This document shows positions 48,742 to 58,354 of a stretch of 64,000 nt of DNA, piece after piece. Made by a program: the position numbers and the translations under genes. The notes below the pieces were generated by a model. The model made no database searches, was not told where the DNA came from, and saw only the letters and a program-made list of their open reading frames with translations. Source of the stretch: Leucobacter viscericola (GTDB lineage Bacteria > Actinomycetota > Actinomycetes > Actinomycetales > Microbacteriaceae); the NCBI RefSeq assembly GCF_011299575.1, contig NZ_CP049863.1, forward strand, positions 310,001-374,000, given 5' to 3'. Every line of letters begins with the position of its first letter. Within the stretch, counting starts at the first letter, position 1.

Positions 48742-50619
48742 TCAGTTCCACGCTACTCGTTCGCGCTCAATAAGATCTTGCAGCACCGCGGGCAAGTCTC
48801 GCGGATCATCAATTCGGCGACTGCTGGGGGCAAAGCGCTGCGCCACATCGTCACTGCGAATGCCGATGCCGTACACGTGCACACCGGCAGCGTGGAGCCG
48901 CCTCAGCTCGATCGCGGCCGACACGGGATCGTTCGATCCCCCATCCCCCACAAATATGACGATGCGGCGGCGCTCAATGCCGTCACTTGTGGCGGCGTTA
49001 CCGGTTCGGGATCGGCCAAGCCCCAGTTGCTCCGCAGCCTCAGCGAGGGCGGCCGCGTCGTTTGTGGATCCTCGAGTGCTGTGAATCGCCGCGACCATGC
49101 GGCGGCGCACCGCGTCATCGAGTCCGCGCGACAGCGGCTTCACCGTTTCAGCGACGGCGTCGAACACAATAAGTGACGTGCGAATGTCGAGGTCCAGGCT
49201 AATCCCGGTGGTTGACTCAGCGAACGCAATGTCCCGCTCGGCGCCAGCGAGCGCCTCCAACATAATCAGTGCTGCATCCGCCGCCGCCTCAGCAACTGCG
49301 CCCTGCATCGAGGCCGATCGATCAATAAGCAGCACGTAGTCGGTGCTCCCGCTGCGACGGGTGCGTCTTGGCCTGGCACGACGCCTAACAAACGCATGCG
49401 GGTTGGGCACACCAGCGTGCACATCGGCGATCACACTCGCGAGTGCTTCTGGGTGAAGCGTGTCGCCATCTTCCTGAGGTAGTCGATGCGGAGCGGCTCG
49501 ATATGCGATGCGCTCGACAATGACCTTTGACCATACGTCGCGCATCCGCTCAATTGCCTCGGCGAGTTCTGTGGCGCGCTCGCGATAGTCGGCCTCTCGG
49601 CGGGCTGACTGGGCGGATCCGGTACTCCCACCCAAGGGCCGCGCCGTCTCGGAGCTCGCGGTCGCTTGCGCCTCGGAGGCGAGGTCGATGTCGGCCTCGA
49701 GCAGCGCGGTTTGCGACGGCATGGGGGTCGACAGAAAGGTCGTGACGAATCCGGCCTGCTCCGCCGCAAACAGGTCGGAGCCCTCGGAGCGATCCTGTCC
49801 CTCCCCGCGCCGCGCTCGTTCGGTCGCCGGGTCGGGTGCCGCCGTGTCGGCCTCGGAACTCGACTCCCCCTCACCTTGCTGAGCCTCGGCTGAGTCGCTG
49901 CCGGCGGCACCCTCTAAGCCCTCGGCCGACTCGTCCGCACTCCCTGCTTGTGCCGCGTCGACCAGCCCCCGCTCCGCCGCATCAAGCGCGGTGAGGCGCT
50001 CATATGCCGGCAACAGCAGCGCAAGCGCCCGTTCAAACCGCTGCAGGGGCGTGCGCTCGGGATCCGGAGCCAACACACGACGCAGCGGATCGGTGCCTGA
50101 CCCGCCAAGCTGAGTGAGCGCTCGCCACTCCTCGGTCACCTCGGGCGCCACCGCCAGACCGGGTTGTCTCGCCAACCCGATGTTGAGCAACAAGCCGATC
50201 CATTGCAGGTGCCGTGGCCACTCTACGAGGGTGTCCGGCAGACTTCGCGTGGCTGCGGCCGCGAGGTCGTCCCGCAGCGCAGGCAATGCGCTCAGCAGCT
50301 CTGACGCCGCCTGCAGCCTCAAGATCGCGTCAAGCAGCGGCTCCATACCCGGGCTCTGCTGTGCGATTGAGTCTCGACGTCGCGCGCGATCCGGCGCCGT
50401 TTGGCTGAATCGCACACTCTCCCACAGCTGCAGGATCGCGAGCGCGACGGCTTCCTGGTCGCTGTGGCCGCGCACGGCGTAGTACCCGAGCCCAACTTGA
50501 ATTCCATCCCGAGTTGCCCGCCACTCGGTGTCGTCAGAGAGGGTGAGCGGTACACCGACGACCGCCGCAGCCGCGAGCAGGCGCTCACGCAGCGGGTTGT
50601 TCGCCGGTTGAGGAGTCAT
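48742..50619 (-). CDS. VWA-domain protein (CobT/MoxR-partner type)
   Basis: The 625-residue protein has a C-terminal von Willebrand factor A domain with an intact MIDAS start (VLLIDRSASMQG, D-x-S-x-S) and a later DGGSNDP loop. The N-terminal half is helical with an acidic, Ser/Glu-rich linker at about residues 220-290 (GEGESSSEADTAA). This build resembles CobT-like chelatase partners and MoxR-associated VWA proteins, which bind metal or deliver substrate to an AAA+ ring. The AAA+ gene is divergent, 43 bp away. Confidence 0.8.
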   Translation of the reverse strand: MTPQPANNPLRERLLAAAAVVGVPLTLSDDTEWRATRDGIQVGLGYYAVRGHSDQEAVALAILQLWESVRFSQTAPDRARRRDSIAQQSPGMEPLLDAILRLQAASELLSALPALRDDLAAAATRSLPDTLVEWPRHLQWIGLLLNIGLARQPGLAVAPEVTEEWRALTQLGGSGTDPLRRVLAPDPERTPLQRFERALALLLPAYERLTALDAAERGLVDAAQAGSADESAEGLEGAAGSDSAEAQQGEGESSSEADTAAPDPATERARRGEGQDRSEGSDLFAAEQAGFVTTFLSTPMPSQTALLEADIDLASEAQATASSETARPLGGSTGSAQSARREADYRERATELAEAIERMRDVWSKVIVERIAYRAAPHRLPQEDGDTLHPEALASVIADVHAGVPNPHAFVRRRARPRRTRRSGSTDYVLLIDRSASMQGAVAEAAADAALIMLEALAGAERDIAFAESTTGISLDLDIRTSLIVFDAVAETVKPLSRGLDDAVRRRMVAAIHSTRGSTNDAAALAEAAEQLGLGRSRTGNAATSDGIERRRIVIFVGDGGSNDPVSAAIELRRLHAAGVHVYGIGIRSDDVAQRFAPSSRRIDDPRDLPAVLQDLIERERVAWN

Positions 50620-50662
50620 GCCCTCACACTACCGGCGCGCGGGTAGATGGTAGCGTGACGAC

Positions 50663-52078
50663 ATGCTCCCGATCGATGCCGACCCGATCCTGTTTGAAGC
50701 TCAGCAGCTCACGACACAAGCCCGCCGAGTGCGCGAGGCGTTGCGTTCCCACCCAAACCCGGAGCTGCAGCAAGAGTTCCGTGAACTGCAGAACCGGCGA
50801 GAAGAGCTGTGGTCTGATCCGGCGCATCGCGAGACGCTCAATCAGGCTCTCACCGAGCGCGCTGGAGTGTTACGTGTTGTGGCACAAGCGAGGCGCGAGG
50901 CCGATGAAAATGCGGGCAGGATCGCCGCCGCCGACAGTATCGTGGCGCGGGCGATCGCCGACCGACGCTCACTGACAAGCGGTGAGACGAAGAAGATTCA
51001 GCAACTGCGAAGTTCAGGGTCCGATCATTCCGCTTGGAAGGCTGAGATCACGTCCGCGCGCATCCGAGACGGTGTGCTCACCGCGCTTGGGTCAGTCCGG
51101 CTGCGCGACGCAAGTGCACAGTTGCGATCCGGGCTTCTCATGACCGAGCAGATGAGCAACATTATTGCGGAGGCCGTCCCTGCACTTCTGCGCGGCGAAC
51201 CGCTGCTGCTCGTAGGCGAAACGGGTGGTGCCAAGACCGCGCTCGCCGAGCACATGTGCCGCCGGGTTGTTGAGGATCCGTCTGCCGAACCCGAACTCAT
51301 CTCCGGCTACGGAGACATCACGAGTGCCCAGCTGATCGGCAGCCACGAGCTTCGCGCCGAGGGAGGCGCTACGGTGAGCGTGTTTGTGCCCGGCCCGCTG
51401 CTGCGGGCCATGGCGGAGGGACGCCCGGTGATCCTCGACGAGGTCAACGCGATGCCACCTGAGTTTTTGAAGCGCCTCAATCGCATTCTGCAACTGCGCC
51501 CCGGTGACACGCTCAACGTTCAGGAGGATGCCGGGCGGCCGGTGCTGATCGCGAGGGGGTTCGCGATCCTTGCCACAGCAAACGAGCAAACTCCCCACCG
51601 CTACCGCGGGCTCGACCGCCTCAGCGCAGAGCTCGTCAACCGCTTTGGGGCGAACAGCTATCGAGTTCATTACCCCGATACGGGAAGGGACTACACCGAG
51701 TTTCCGGTCGAGAACGCGTTACTTGCGGCGGCCGCCATTGTGGATCGGCGCGGTGAGCTGCCTCCCGGCATTACCGTGAGCGAGTTGCAGCGAGTGTCGC
51801 GGGCGGCATTCATCAGCCAGCAGGTGTTTGCGGGAGCTCACGGCGAGGGCTTTGATAGCTTCGTGTCGACGGAGCGGGAGATTGATGGTCGACCGGGGCT
51901 CGAAGAATCCGTGCTCGCTCCGCGAACCCTCGTTGCGATCCTGCAGAAGGTAGCCGGCAGTGCGGGCACCGTTTCGCTTGAGCGTGCGCTCACCCGCTTT
52001 GTTGAGGGCGTGATGCACCGCGAGGATCGTCGTGTGCTCGCGCTCATTCTTGAGGGTCAAGGTTTTCGACTGCACTAG
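50663..52078 (+). CDS. MoxR-type AAA+ ATPase with N-terminal coiled coil
   Basis: The 471-residue protein has a helical coiled-coil-like region (residues 10-130), then an AAA+ domain of the MoxR/dynein-related type: Walker A GETGGAKT at 185-192, Walker B VILDE at 256-260, and sensor-1 Asn in ATANE near 307. MoxR ATPases usually work with VWA proteins to insert metals or remodel complexes. The N-terminal extension is unusual for MoxR and may give a fixed partner interface. It is divergent from the VWA gene with a 43-bp gap that must hold both promoters. Confidence 0.82.
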   Translation: MLPIDADPILFEAQQLTTQARRVREALRSHPNPELQQEFRELQNRREELWSDPAHRETLNQALTERAGVLRVVAQARREADENAGRIAAADSIVARAIADRRSLTSGETKKIQQLRSSGSDHSAWKAEITSARIRDGVLTALGSVRLRDASAQLRSGLLMTEQMSNIIAEAVPALLRGEPLLLVGETGGAKTALAEHMCRRVVEDPSAEPELISGYGDITSAQLIGSHELRAEGGATVSVFVPGPLLRAMAEGRPVILDEVNAMPPEFLKRLNRILQLRPGDTLNVQEDAGRPVLIARGFAILATANEQTPHRYRGLDRLSAELVNRFGANSYRVHYPDTGRDYTEFPVENALLAAAAIVDRRGELPPGITVSELQRVSRAAFISQQVFAGAHGEGFDSFVSTEREIDGRPGLEESVLAPRTLVAILQKVAGSAGTVSLERALTRFVEGVMHREDRRVLALILEGQGFRLH

Positions 52079-52085
52079 CCTGAGT

Positions 52086-52098
52086 GTGCAGATTGCAC
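52086..52098. promoter_or_regulatory. Palindromic operator candidate (copy 1)
   Basis: GTGCAGATTGCAC is a perfect GTGCA-N3-TGCAC palindrome, 8 bp after the AAA+ gene stop and upstream of the permease gene. An identically built copy lies 30 bp downstream, about three helical turns, so a dimer or tetramer regulator could bind both on the same DNA face. Confidence 0.6.
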
Positions 52099-52115
52099 TT
52101 GAATTAAGATAAATA

Positions 52116-52128
52116 GTGCATATTGCAC
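52116..52128. promoter_or_regulatory. Palindromic operator candidate (copy 2)
   Basis: GTGCATATTGCAC is the second GTGCA-N3-TGCAC palindrome in the leader of the NCS1 permease operon. The PucR-type regulator encoded at the operon end is the natural candidate to bind it. Confidence 0.6.
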
Positions 52129-52201
52129 ATATTGTGACTTCGCTCACCCACGTATTCTTGCTGGACCCCCAAGTGTTCCAAACCCAGCAGCAAGGATGCT
52201 C

Positions 52202-53509
52202 ATGTCTCGAACCTCGCACGGCGACGATTTCGCCCTCACCAGAGTTGATGCCGCCTCTCGAAAACACTGGTTCGGAATCGCGGTTCAGCGATTCGGTCAG
52301 GTATCGGCGCTCTCGCAGTTTCTACTCGGGGCAACCCTCGGTTACTCGATGACCTTCGGTGAGGCCGCGCTCGCCTTTCTGTTCGGATCCATCATCCTTG
52401 AAGTCGTGATCGTGTTCGTTGGCATCATCGGACAGCGAGAGGGCCTCAACACGGCACTACTCGCCCGCTGGACGGGCTTTGGCGAGATCGGGGCATCACT
52501 CGTTGGCCTCGCCATTGGCATCAGCCTTATTGGCTGGTTCGGCATTCAGTCCGCGATCTCGGCCGAGTCCCTGGATAGCCTCATGCCGGGAATCATGCCC
52601 GTGTGGCTCTGGAGCCTCATCTTTGGGCTTGTGGTGACCGCGATCGTTGCCTTTGGCTTTAAGGGCATGCAGTGGCTCGCAAACATCACGGTGCCACTCT
52701 TCCTCGTGTTGGTCGGCTGGGCGATCATTAGTGAGCTCACTCAGCACGACATTGGTGAGCTATTTACAGGTCCGGCTCCCGGCCCCACGATGAGCGTCTG
52801 GGCCGGAACGAGTATTGTCGCCGGTGGCCTCATCGTCGGGGCGATCATCTCTGCCGACATGACTCGGTTCAACCGCTCGAGCGCCGACGTGGTCAAGCAG
52901 ACCGTCGTTGGTGTCACCCTCGGCGAGTTTGTTATCGGCCTGGCGGGTGTGCTGCTCGCGCATGCCGCCGCATCGGGCAACGTGGTTGCGATCATTACGT
53001 CTTCAGTTGGGCTCGTGGGTCTTATTATCGTGATCACCGGCACGCTCAAGATCAACGACTGGAACCTCTACTCGTCGTCGCTCGGGCTGGTGAACTTCAT
53101 CTCCACGGCCTTTGGTAAGAACCTGAACCGGGTCACCACCACGATCGTGCTCGGCATCGTGGGTTCGGCTCTCGCCGCCGCGGGCATTCTCGGCCAGTTC
53201 ACCGGATTTCTCGTTGTGCTGTCGGTGGCCTTCCCACCGATTGCGGGAATTATGGTCGCTGAGTACTTCGTGGTGAAGCGCTGGCGTGGTGAGCTCGAAG
53301 AAACCCGAGCGGCTGGGGTACTGCCCGCCTTCGCGCCTCGCCTGGTCCCCGCGACCCTCATTATCTGGGCGATTTCTTCGGTGGCTGGTTACTTCATCAC
53401 CTGGGGCATACCGGCCGTGTTCTCGCTCATCATCTCGATGGTTCTCTACATCGTCGCGGGCAAACTCGGCTGGGTGAGAGCCGTTGGCTCGGCTCCCACT
53501 AAGTCATAA
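52202..53509 (+). CDS. NCS1-family (cytosine/purine-type) permease
   Basis: The 435-residue protein has about twelve TM segments and fits the NCS1 cytosine/purine/uracil/allantoin/hydantoin family (segments IISADMTRFNRSS and VKRWRGELEE). I start at the ATG at 52202 because AGGA lies close upstream; the ATG at 52196 is too near the site. NCS1 proteins are proton- or sodium-driven; some carry hydantoins, which suits the HyuA-like next gene. It opens a six-gene operon with two palindromes upstream. Confidence 0.85.
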   Translation: MSRTSHGDDFALTRVDAASRKHWFGIAVQRFGQVSALSQFLLGATLGYSMTFGEAALAFLFGSIILEVVIVFVGIIGQREGLNTALLARWTGFGEIGASLVGLAIGISLIGWFGIQSAISAESLDSLMPGIMPVWLWSLIFGLVVTAIVAFGFKGMQWLANITVPLFLVLVGWAIISELTQHDIGELFTGPAPGPTMSVWAGTSIVAGGLIVGAIISADMTRFNRSSADVVKQTVVGVTLGEFVIGLAGVLLAHAAASGNVVAIITSSVGLVGLIIVITGTLKINDWNLYSSSLGLVNFISTAFGKNLNRVTTTIVLGIVGSALAAAGILGQFTGFLVVLSVAFPPIAGIMVAEYFVVKRWRGELEETRAAGVLPAFAPRLVPATLIIWAISSVAGYFITWGIPAVFSLIISMVLYIVAGKLGWVRAVGSAPTKS

Positions 53510-53547
53510 CGAACCCCTCAACATTCAGCACTCAGAAAGCGAGCACC

Positions 53548-55095
53548 ATGCACATTGGAATTGATGTTGGCGGCACCAACACCGATGCCGTACTGATGGA
53601 CGGCACCCGAACTCTCGCGGGCACGAAACACGCAACGACCCCCGACGTGACGACCGGCATTATCCAGGCCATCTCTGACCTGCGCGCCGCGCACGGGTTC
53701 GAGGGCGCTGAGATCAGTGCCGTTATGATCGGCACCACCCACTTCATTAACGCCCTTGTACAGGCGAAGCGGCTCGCGCCAACGGCAGCGCTGAGGCTCG
53801 GGCTCCCCGCTACTCAGGCGCTTCCGCCGCTGATTGACTGGCCCGAAGAGCTCACCTCGGCCATCCACGCGCGTGCGTATCTCGCGCACGGCGGCTACGA
53901 GTTTGATGGTCGCCCGATTAGCCCGCTCGACCCCGACGAGCTTCGCGCCCACGCGGCCGATATGCGCGAGCACGGGATCCGGTCAGTTGCGATCTCCTCG
54001 GTGTTCAGCCCCGTGAATCACGATCTAGAGATCGAGGCCGCTCGCATTATCGGCGAGGTGCTCGGAAACGACGTGGCCATCTCGCTCTCCTACGAGATTG
54101 GTCGCATCGGTCTTCTCGAGCGCGAGAACGCCACGGTCATTAACGCGGCGCTCCGCGAGCTCGCCTCGGAGATCGTCGACGGGCTCACCGCTGCCGTTCG
54201 GGCAGAGGGCATCGAAGCGCCGATCTTCCTGAGCCAGAACGACGGCACCCTCATGGATGAGGAATACGTTCGTCGTTACCCCGTCGCCACGTTTGCCTCC
54301 GGGCCGACAAACTCGATGCGAGGCGCGGCTCTCACCAGCGGGCTGCAAACTTGCGCGGTCATCGATGTCGGCGGCACCACGGCCGACATTGGGTTGCTCA
54401 TCAACGGGTTTCCCCGCGAAACATCGAACGAGGTGAAGGTCGCGGGTGTTCGCACCAACTTCCGCATGCCCGACGTGCTCTCACTCGGTATCGGCGGTGG
54501 CAGCATCGTGAACGAGGAAACCGCGGAGGTTGGGCCCGAGTCGGTTGGCTACAACCTCTCAACGGAAGCACTTGTGTTTGGTGGCACCACACTGACCGCC
54601 ACGGATATTGCGGTGGCAGCGGGAAGGGCCGAGGTTGGCGACCGTTCAAAGGTTGCCCACCTCGACCCCGCGTTTGTGCAGCGTGTGCTCGATCGCATTG
54701 CCGAGCGTATTTCAGAGGCCGTGGATCGTATGCGCACGTCACCGGAGCCCATTGAGGTTGTAGCGGTTGGTGGTGGCTCCATCTTGTTGCCAGACACGCT
54801 TCCTCTCTTTGGTGCGGTCTCCAAACCGCTGAACTACGCCGTCGCAAACGCCATCGGCGCCTCCATCGCGCAGGTGAGCGGTGAGATCGACAAGGTATGT
54901 TCGGTTGCGCCAGGGCAGCGAGAGCAGACAATCGCCGAGGTGCGGGCGGAAGCGGTCGAAAAGGCTGTTGCCGCCGGCGCGACACCCAGTTCGGTCTCGA
55001 TCATTGATTTCGACGAGGTGCCGATCCCCTATCTCCCGGGCAACGCGACCAGGATCAGAGTCAAGGCCGTGGGCGACCTCGGTATGGAGGCGTAA
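53548..55095 (+). CDS. Hydantoinase/oxoprolinase family protein (HyuA-like)
   Basis: The 515-residue protein has the N-terminal hydantoinase/oxoprolinase domain with ATPase-type signature HIGIDVGGTNTDAV and a later VIDVGGTTADIG (two phosphate-binding motifs of the actin-like fold). Family members open hydantoin, 5-oxoproline or similar five-membered lactams with ATP. No HyuB partner is found. It ends 2 bp before the first DUF917 gene, so the two are likely translated together. Confidence 0.85.
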   Translation: MHIGIDVGGTNTDAVLMDGTRTLAGTKHATTPDVTTGIIQAISDLRAAHGFEGAEISAVMIGTTHFINALVQAKRLAPTAALRLGLPATQALPPLIDWPEELTSAIHARAYLAHGGYEFDGRPISPLDPDELRAHAADMREHGIRSVAISSVFSPVNHDLEIEAARIIGEVLGNDVAISLSYEIGRIGLLERENATVINAALRELASEIVDGLTAAVRAEGIEAPIFLSQNDGTLMDEEYVRRYPVATFASGPTNSMRGAALTSGLQTCAVIDVGGTTADIGLLINGFPRETSNEVKVAGVRTNFRMPDVLSLGIGGGSIVNEETAEVGPESVGYNLSTEALVFGGTTLTATDIAVAAGRAEVGDRSKVAHLDPAFVQRVLDRIAERISEAVDRMRTSPEPIEVVAVGGGSILLPDTLPLFGAVSKPLNYAVANAIGASIAQVSGEIDKVCSVAPGQREQTIAEVRAEAVEKAVAAGATPSSVSIIDFDEVPIPYLPGNATRIRVKAVGDLGMEA

Positions 55096-55097
55096 CG

Positions 55098-56204
55098 ATG
55101 AGCCGCATCATTTCAGTTGAAGACATCGACGACCTTGCGAGGGGCTCCGCCGTACTTGGGACCGGTGGCGGTGGCGATCCCTACATCGGCGGCCTCCTGG
55201 CAAAGGAAGCACTTCGTCGGTACGGCAATGTGACCGTGGTGTCGCTTGACGAACTCCCCGATGACGCGGTTGTGGCGTGTGTTTCGATGCTCGGCGCGCC
55301 GACCGTCATGGTCGAAAAGCTGCCGAGCCTTGACGAGATCATGCGGCCGGTCAAGGAGCTCAGCGAGCACTACGGTCGGCCCATCACCCACATCATGTGC
55401 ATCGAGGTTGGCGGGGTGAACTCGACCATTCCGGTTGCGGCCGCGGCGGCCCTCAACCTGCCGCTGATCGATGGTGACGGCATGGGCAGAGCGTTTCCAG
55501 AACTTCAGATGGTCTTGCCCACACTCTACGGAGTCTCCGCCTCACCGCTCTCCTACGCAGACGAGAAGGGCAACGTTGGTGTGCTCCGAACCGTTGACAA
55601 CGCGTGGGGCGAACGCATCATTCGTGTTGCGGCCGTCGAAATGGGCTGCTCGATCATGCTCTCCGGGTTCCACATGACTGGCGCCACCGCAAAGAAGGCT
55701 CTCGTCAAAGATTCCCTCTCAACCTGCACAAACATCGGTCGCACCATTGTTGAGGCGCGCGCCGACAAGCAAGATGCCGTCGCGCGCGTAGCCGAGATGC
55801 TCGGAGGTCGTGTGCTCTTTGGCGGCAAGGTTGTCGATGTGGAGCGCTCAACGAGTGCCGGGTTCGCCCGCGGCCGGGCAACGATTACCGAGGGTGCCAA
55901 CTCGCTCACGGTGTCCTTTCAAAACGAACACCTCATCGCAGAGCTCGACGGCAGTGTGCTTGCCACAACTCCCGACCTCATCATGGTGCTCGACCACGAA
56001 AGCGGCGAACCGATCACTACTGAGCGCCTGCACTACGGCCAGCGCGTTCGTGTCATTGCGGCTCCGGCAGACGAACGCTGGCACTCACCGGAGGCGATCG
56101 AAATGGTGGGGCCACGCTACTTTGGCTACGATCTCGAGCCGCATCGCTTCGACGGGCAGGTTCGCCCGGGGCGTTCGATCAGCGAAGTCAGGATCGCTTC
56201 ATGA
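55098..56204 (+). CDS. DUF917 protein (1)
   Basis: The 368-residue protein fits DUF917, now described in databases as S-methyl-thiohydantoin desulfurase-like. The N-terminal signature GSAVLGTGGGGDPYIGGLLA and a central IEVGGVNSTIPV segment are present. It overlaps the next DUF917 gene by 4 bp. With HyuA and an NCS1 permease it suggests catabolism of a hydantoin- or thiohydantoin-like ring, but the substrate is inferred from family and context, not shown. Confidence 0.85.
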   Translation: MSRIISVEDIDDLARGSAVLGTGGGGDPYIGGLLAKEALRRYGNVTVVSLDELPDDAVVACVSMLGAPTVMVEKLPSLDEIMRPVKELSEHYGRPITHIMCIEVGGVNSTIPVAAAAALNLPLIDGDGMGRAFPELQMVLPTLYGVSASPLSYADEKGNVGVLRTVDNAWGERIIRVAAVEMGCSIMLSGFHMTGATAKKALVKDSLSTCTNIGRTIVEARADKQDAVARVAEMLGGRVLFGGKVVDVERSTSAGFARGRATITEGANSLTVSFQNEHLIAELDGSVLATTPDLIMVLDHESGEPITTERLHYGQRVRVIAAPADERWHSPEAIEMVGPRYFGYDLEPHRFDGQVRPGRSISEVRIAS

Positions 56205-57301
56205 GTTGGACGCTCACCGCACACGACCTACCCGACCTGGCTCGCGGAGCAACGCTCCTCGGCACGGGTGGCGGTGGCGACCCCTACATCGGCCAGATGC
56301 TTGTTCAGCAGGTGCTCGGCGATGGTGAGATCACCATTCTCGACCCTGAGGAGATCGCGGACGAACTCTTTGTGATCCCCACCGCACAAATGGGCGCACC
56401 GACCGTGATGGTCGAAAAAATCCCCGCCGGCACAGAACCGCTCTTGGCGCTGCGCACGCTCGAAGCACACCTCGGGCGAACGGCGGAGGCGACCATGCCG
56501 ATCGAGTGCGGCGGCATCAACTCGATGATCCCCCTCATCGTTGCCGCGGAGTCGGGCCTGCCCGTGGTCGATGCAGACGGCATGGGACGAGCGTTCCCTG
56601 AGCTCTCCATGGAAACGTTTGCCGTGTATGGTGTGCAGGGTTCACCCCTCGCACTCGCCGGTGAGCGCGGTGAAAAGGTCATCATTGACACGGGTGCCGA
56701 TAATCGCCAGATGGAGTCCTTTGCACGCGCCGTCACCATCAGGCTTGGTGGCGTAGGCCACATTGCCGAGTACGCAATGACCGGGGCGGACGTGCGGCGC
56801 ACCGCGGTGCCCCGCACGCTCTCAATGGCGCTCAATCTCGGCCGGGCAATCCGCCTTGCACGGGAACAGCATCGTTCGCCCTTTACCGCCATCGCAGACA
56901 CCCTTGCCCAGACGCTCTACTCCCACGTGCGTGAGTTGCACGTGGGCAAGGTGGTCGACGTAGAGCGTCGCACAACGGAGGGATTTGCCCGGGGCAAAGC
57001 CACGATCAGCAATCTTGATGACACGGGAGTGCCGGTCGAGATTAACTTTCAGAACGAAAACCTTGTCGCTCGCCGCGGCGACGAGCTGTTGGCGATCGTG
57101 CCTGACCTTATCTGTATCGTCGATCACGAAACAGCCGAGCCCATCACCACCGAGGGTCTGCGCTACGGGCAGCGGGTTCGTGTCTTGGGTATTTCCACTC
57201 CAGACCTGATGCGCTCAGAGGCCGCACTTGAGACGTTTGGCCCGCAGGCGTTTGGTCTGAGTGATTCGTTCGTTCCTGTCGAGCAGCTCAGCGGCCCGTA
57301 A
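56201..57301 (+). CDS. DUF917 protein (2)
   Basis: The 366-residue protein is closely similar in layout to the first copy (GATLLGTGGGGDPYIGQ at the start, IECGGINSMIPL in the middle, and RTTEGFARGKATI after). The pair may form a heteromer or handle successive steps. Start overlaps the preceding stop (ATGA), so the two are coupled. It ends 18 bp before the third DUF917 gene. Confidence 0.85.
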   Translation: MSWTLTAHDLPDLARGATLLGTGGGGDPYIGQMLVQQVLGDGEITILDPEEIADELFVIPTAQMGAPTVMVEKIPAGTEPLLALRTLEAHLGRTAEATMPIECGGINSMIPLIVAAESGLPVVDADGMGRAFPELSMETFAVYGVQGSPLALAGERGEKVIIDTGADNRQMESFARAVTIRLGGVGHIAEYAMTGADVRRTAVPRTLSMALNLGRAIRLAREQHRSPFTAIADTLAQTLYSHVRELHVGKVVDVERRTTEGFARGKATISNLDDTGVPVEINFQNENLVARRGDELLAIVPDLICIVDHETAEPITTEGLRYGQRVRVLGISTPDLMRSEAALETFGPQAFGLSDSFVPVEQLSGP

Positions 57302-57319
57302 TCCCCTATTCTGGTAGCC

Positions 57320-58354
57320 ATGGGCCTCACCCTCACAACGGCTGACCTTCCACGGCTGGCTGCCGGGGCTTCGTTCTGCGGTTCGGGTGGCGGCGGATCT
57401 ACCCGGTTCACGGAAATACTCGTGCGAGGCGCGTTTGAGTCGCCGGTCCAGGCGCTTCTCCCCACGGAGGTTTCTCCAGACACGATGTGCTTTGCGCCCG
57501 CGTTTGCTGGCTCAACGCTTCTCCTCAGCGAGCGGCTTCCGGGGTTCGAGCTCTTTTCTCCTCTGGTCAGGATCGCGGAGCGATGGCTCGGTGCGCGCCT
57601 CGAGGCCGCCTGCTCGTTTGAAGCGGGCGGCATGAACGCGCTGACACCGTTCCTGTTCTCTGCGGAGCACACCATTATTGATGCGGACTGCAGCGGCCGT
57701 GCCGTTCCAACGGTTGACCGAACGAGCCTCTATATCGATAAGGTTCCGGGTGTGTTTGCTGTCTGCAGCACGGGGGCTGGCGGGTTCTCACTTATTCAGT
57801 CTGAGCGAGCTGAAGATGTAGACCAGCTCATGCGCGCCGCGATGATCCAGGCCGGCGGCACCGGCACGGTGCTCTTCTCTGGCTTCACGGCCGGTGACCT
57901 TATTTCGCACGCATTGCACGGGCACCTTGTCCGTTCACTTCACATCGGCAAGGCACTGGCCGAAACCGCCAGCGAACCGCTTGAGCAATTCGTGACCAGG
58001 ATCGGCGCGACCCTTATCGGGCAGGGTCGCATTCTTGAGCTCACGCAGAGCAGCAACGATCCTCACGTGCACGCGGCCGAAATTGAGGCCCAGAACGGCG
58101 AGGTGCTGCGGCTCATCGCACGGTCCGAGTTTCTTGCGGTTGTTGTCGACGGCGTCGCGGTTTCAGCGGCGCCCGATTACATCGCCGCGATCGATGTGCG
58201 ATCACGAGAGATTGTTGAGGCGACGGACCTCCGACCCAATCGGCATATCGCCGTTGTCACGCTCCCCGCGGATTCGTGGTGGCGATCCTCACCTGATCGA
58301 TCAGCTCGATTAGTTCCTTCGACCTACGGCATTCCCGGATTGGATCCAACTTGA
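57320..58354 (+). CDS. DUF917-like protein (3), divergent
   Basis: The 344-residue protein is a more distant DUF917 relative: the Gly-rich start is ASFCGSGGGGSTRFTE instead of GTGGGGDPYIG, and the middle reads FEAGGMNALTPF. It keeps the family length within about 20 residues and the C-terminal AAIDVRSREIVEATDLR segment, matching the end of the others (DHESGEPITTERL). It may have a changed substrate or a non-catalytic role. Its stop overlaps the PucR start. Confidence 0.75.
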   Translation: MGLTLTTADLPRLAAGASFCGSGGGGSTRFTEILVRGAFESPVQALLPTEVSPDTMCFAPAFAGSTLLLSERLPGFELFSPLVRIAERWLGARLEAACSFEAGGMNALTPFLFSAEHTIIDADCSGRAVPTVDRTSLYIDKVPGVFAVCSTGAGGFSLIQSERAEDVDQLMRAAMIQAGGTGTVLFSGFTAGDLISHALHGHLVRSLHIGKALAETASEPLEQFVTRIGATLIGQGRILELTQSSNDPHVHAAEIEAQNGEVLRLIARSEFLAVVVDGVAVSAAPDYIAAIDVRSREIVEATDLRPNRHIAVVTLPADSWWRSSPDRSARLVPSTYGIPGLDPT

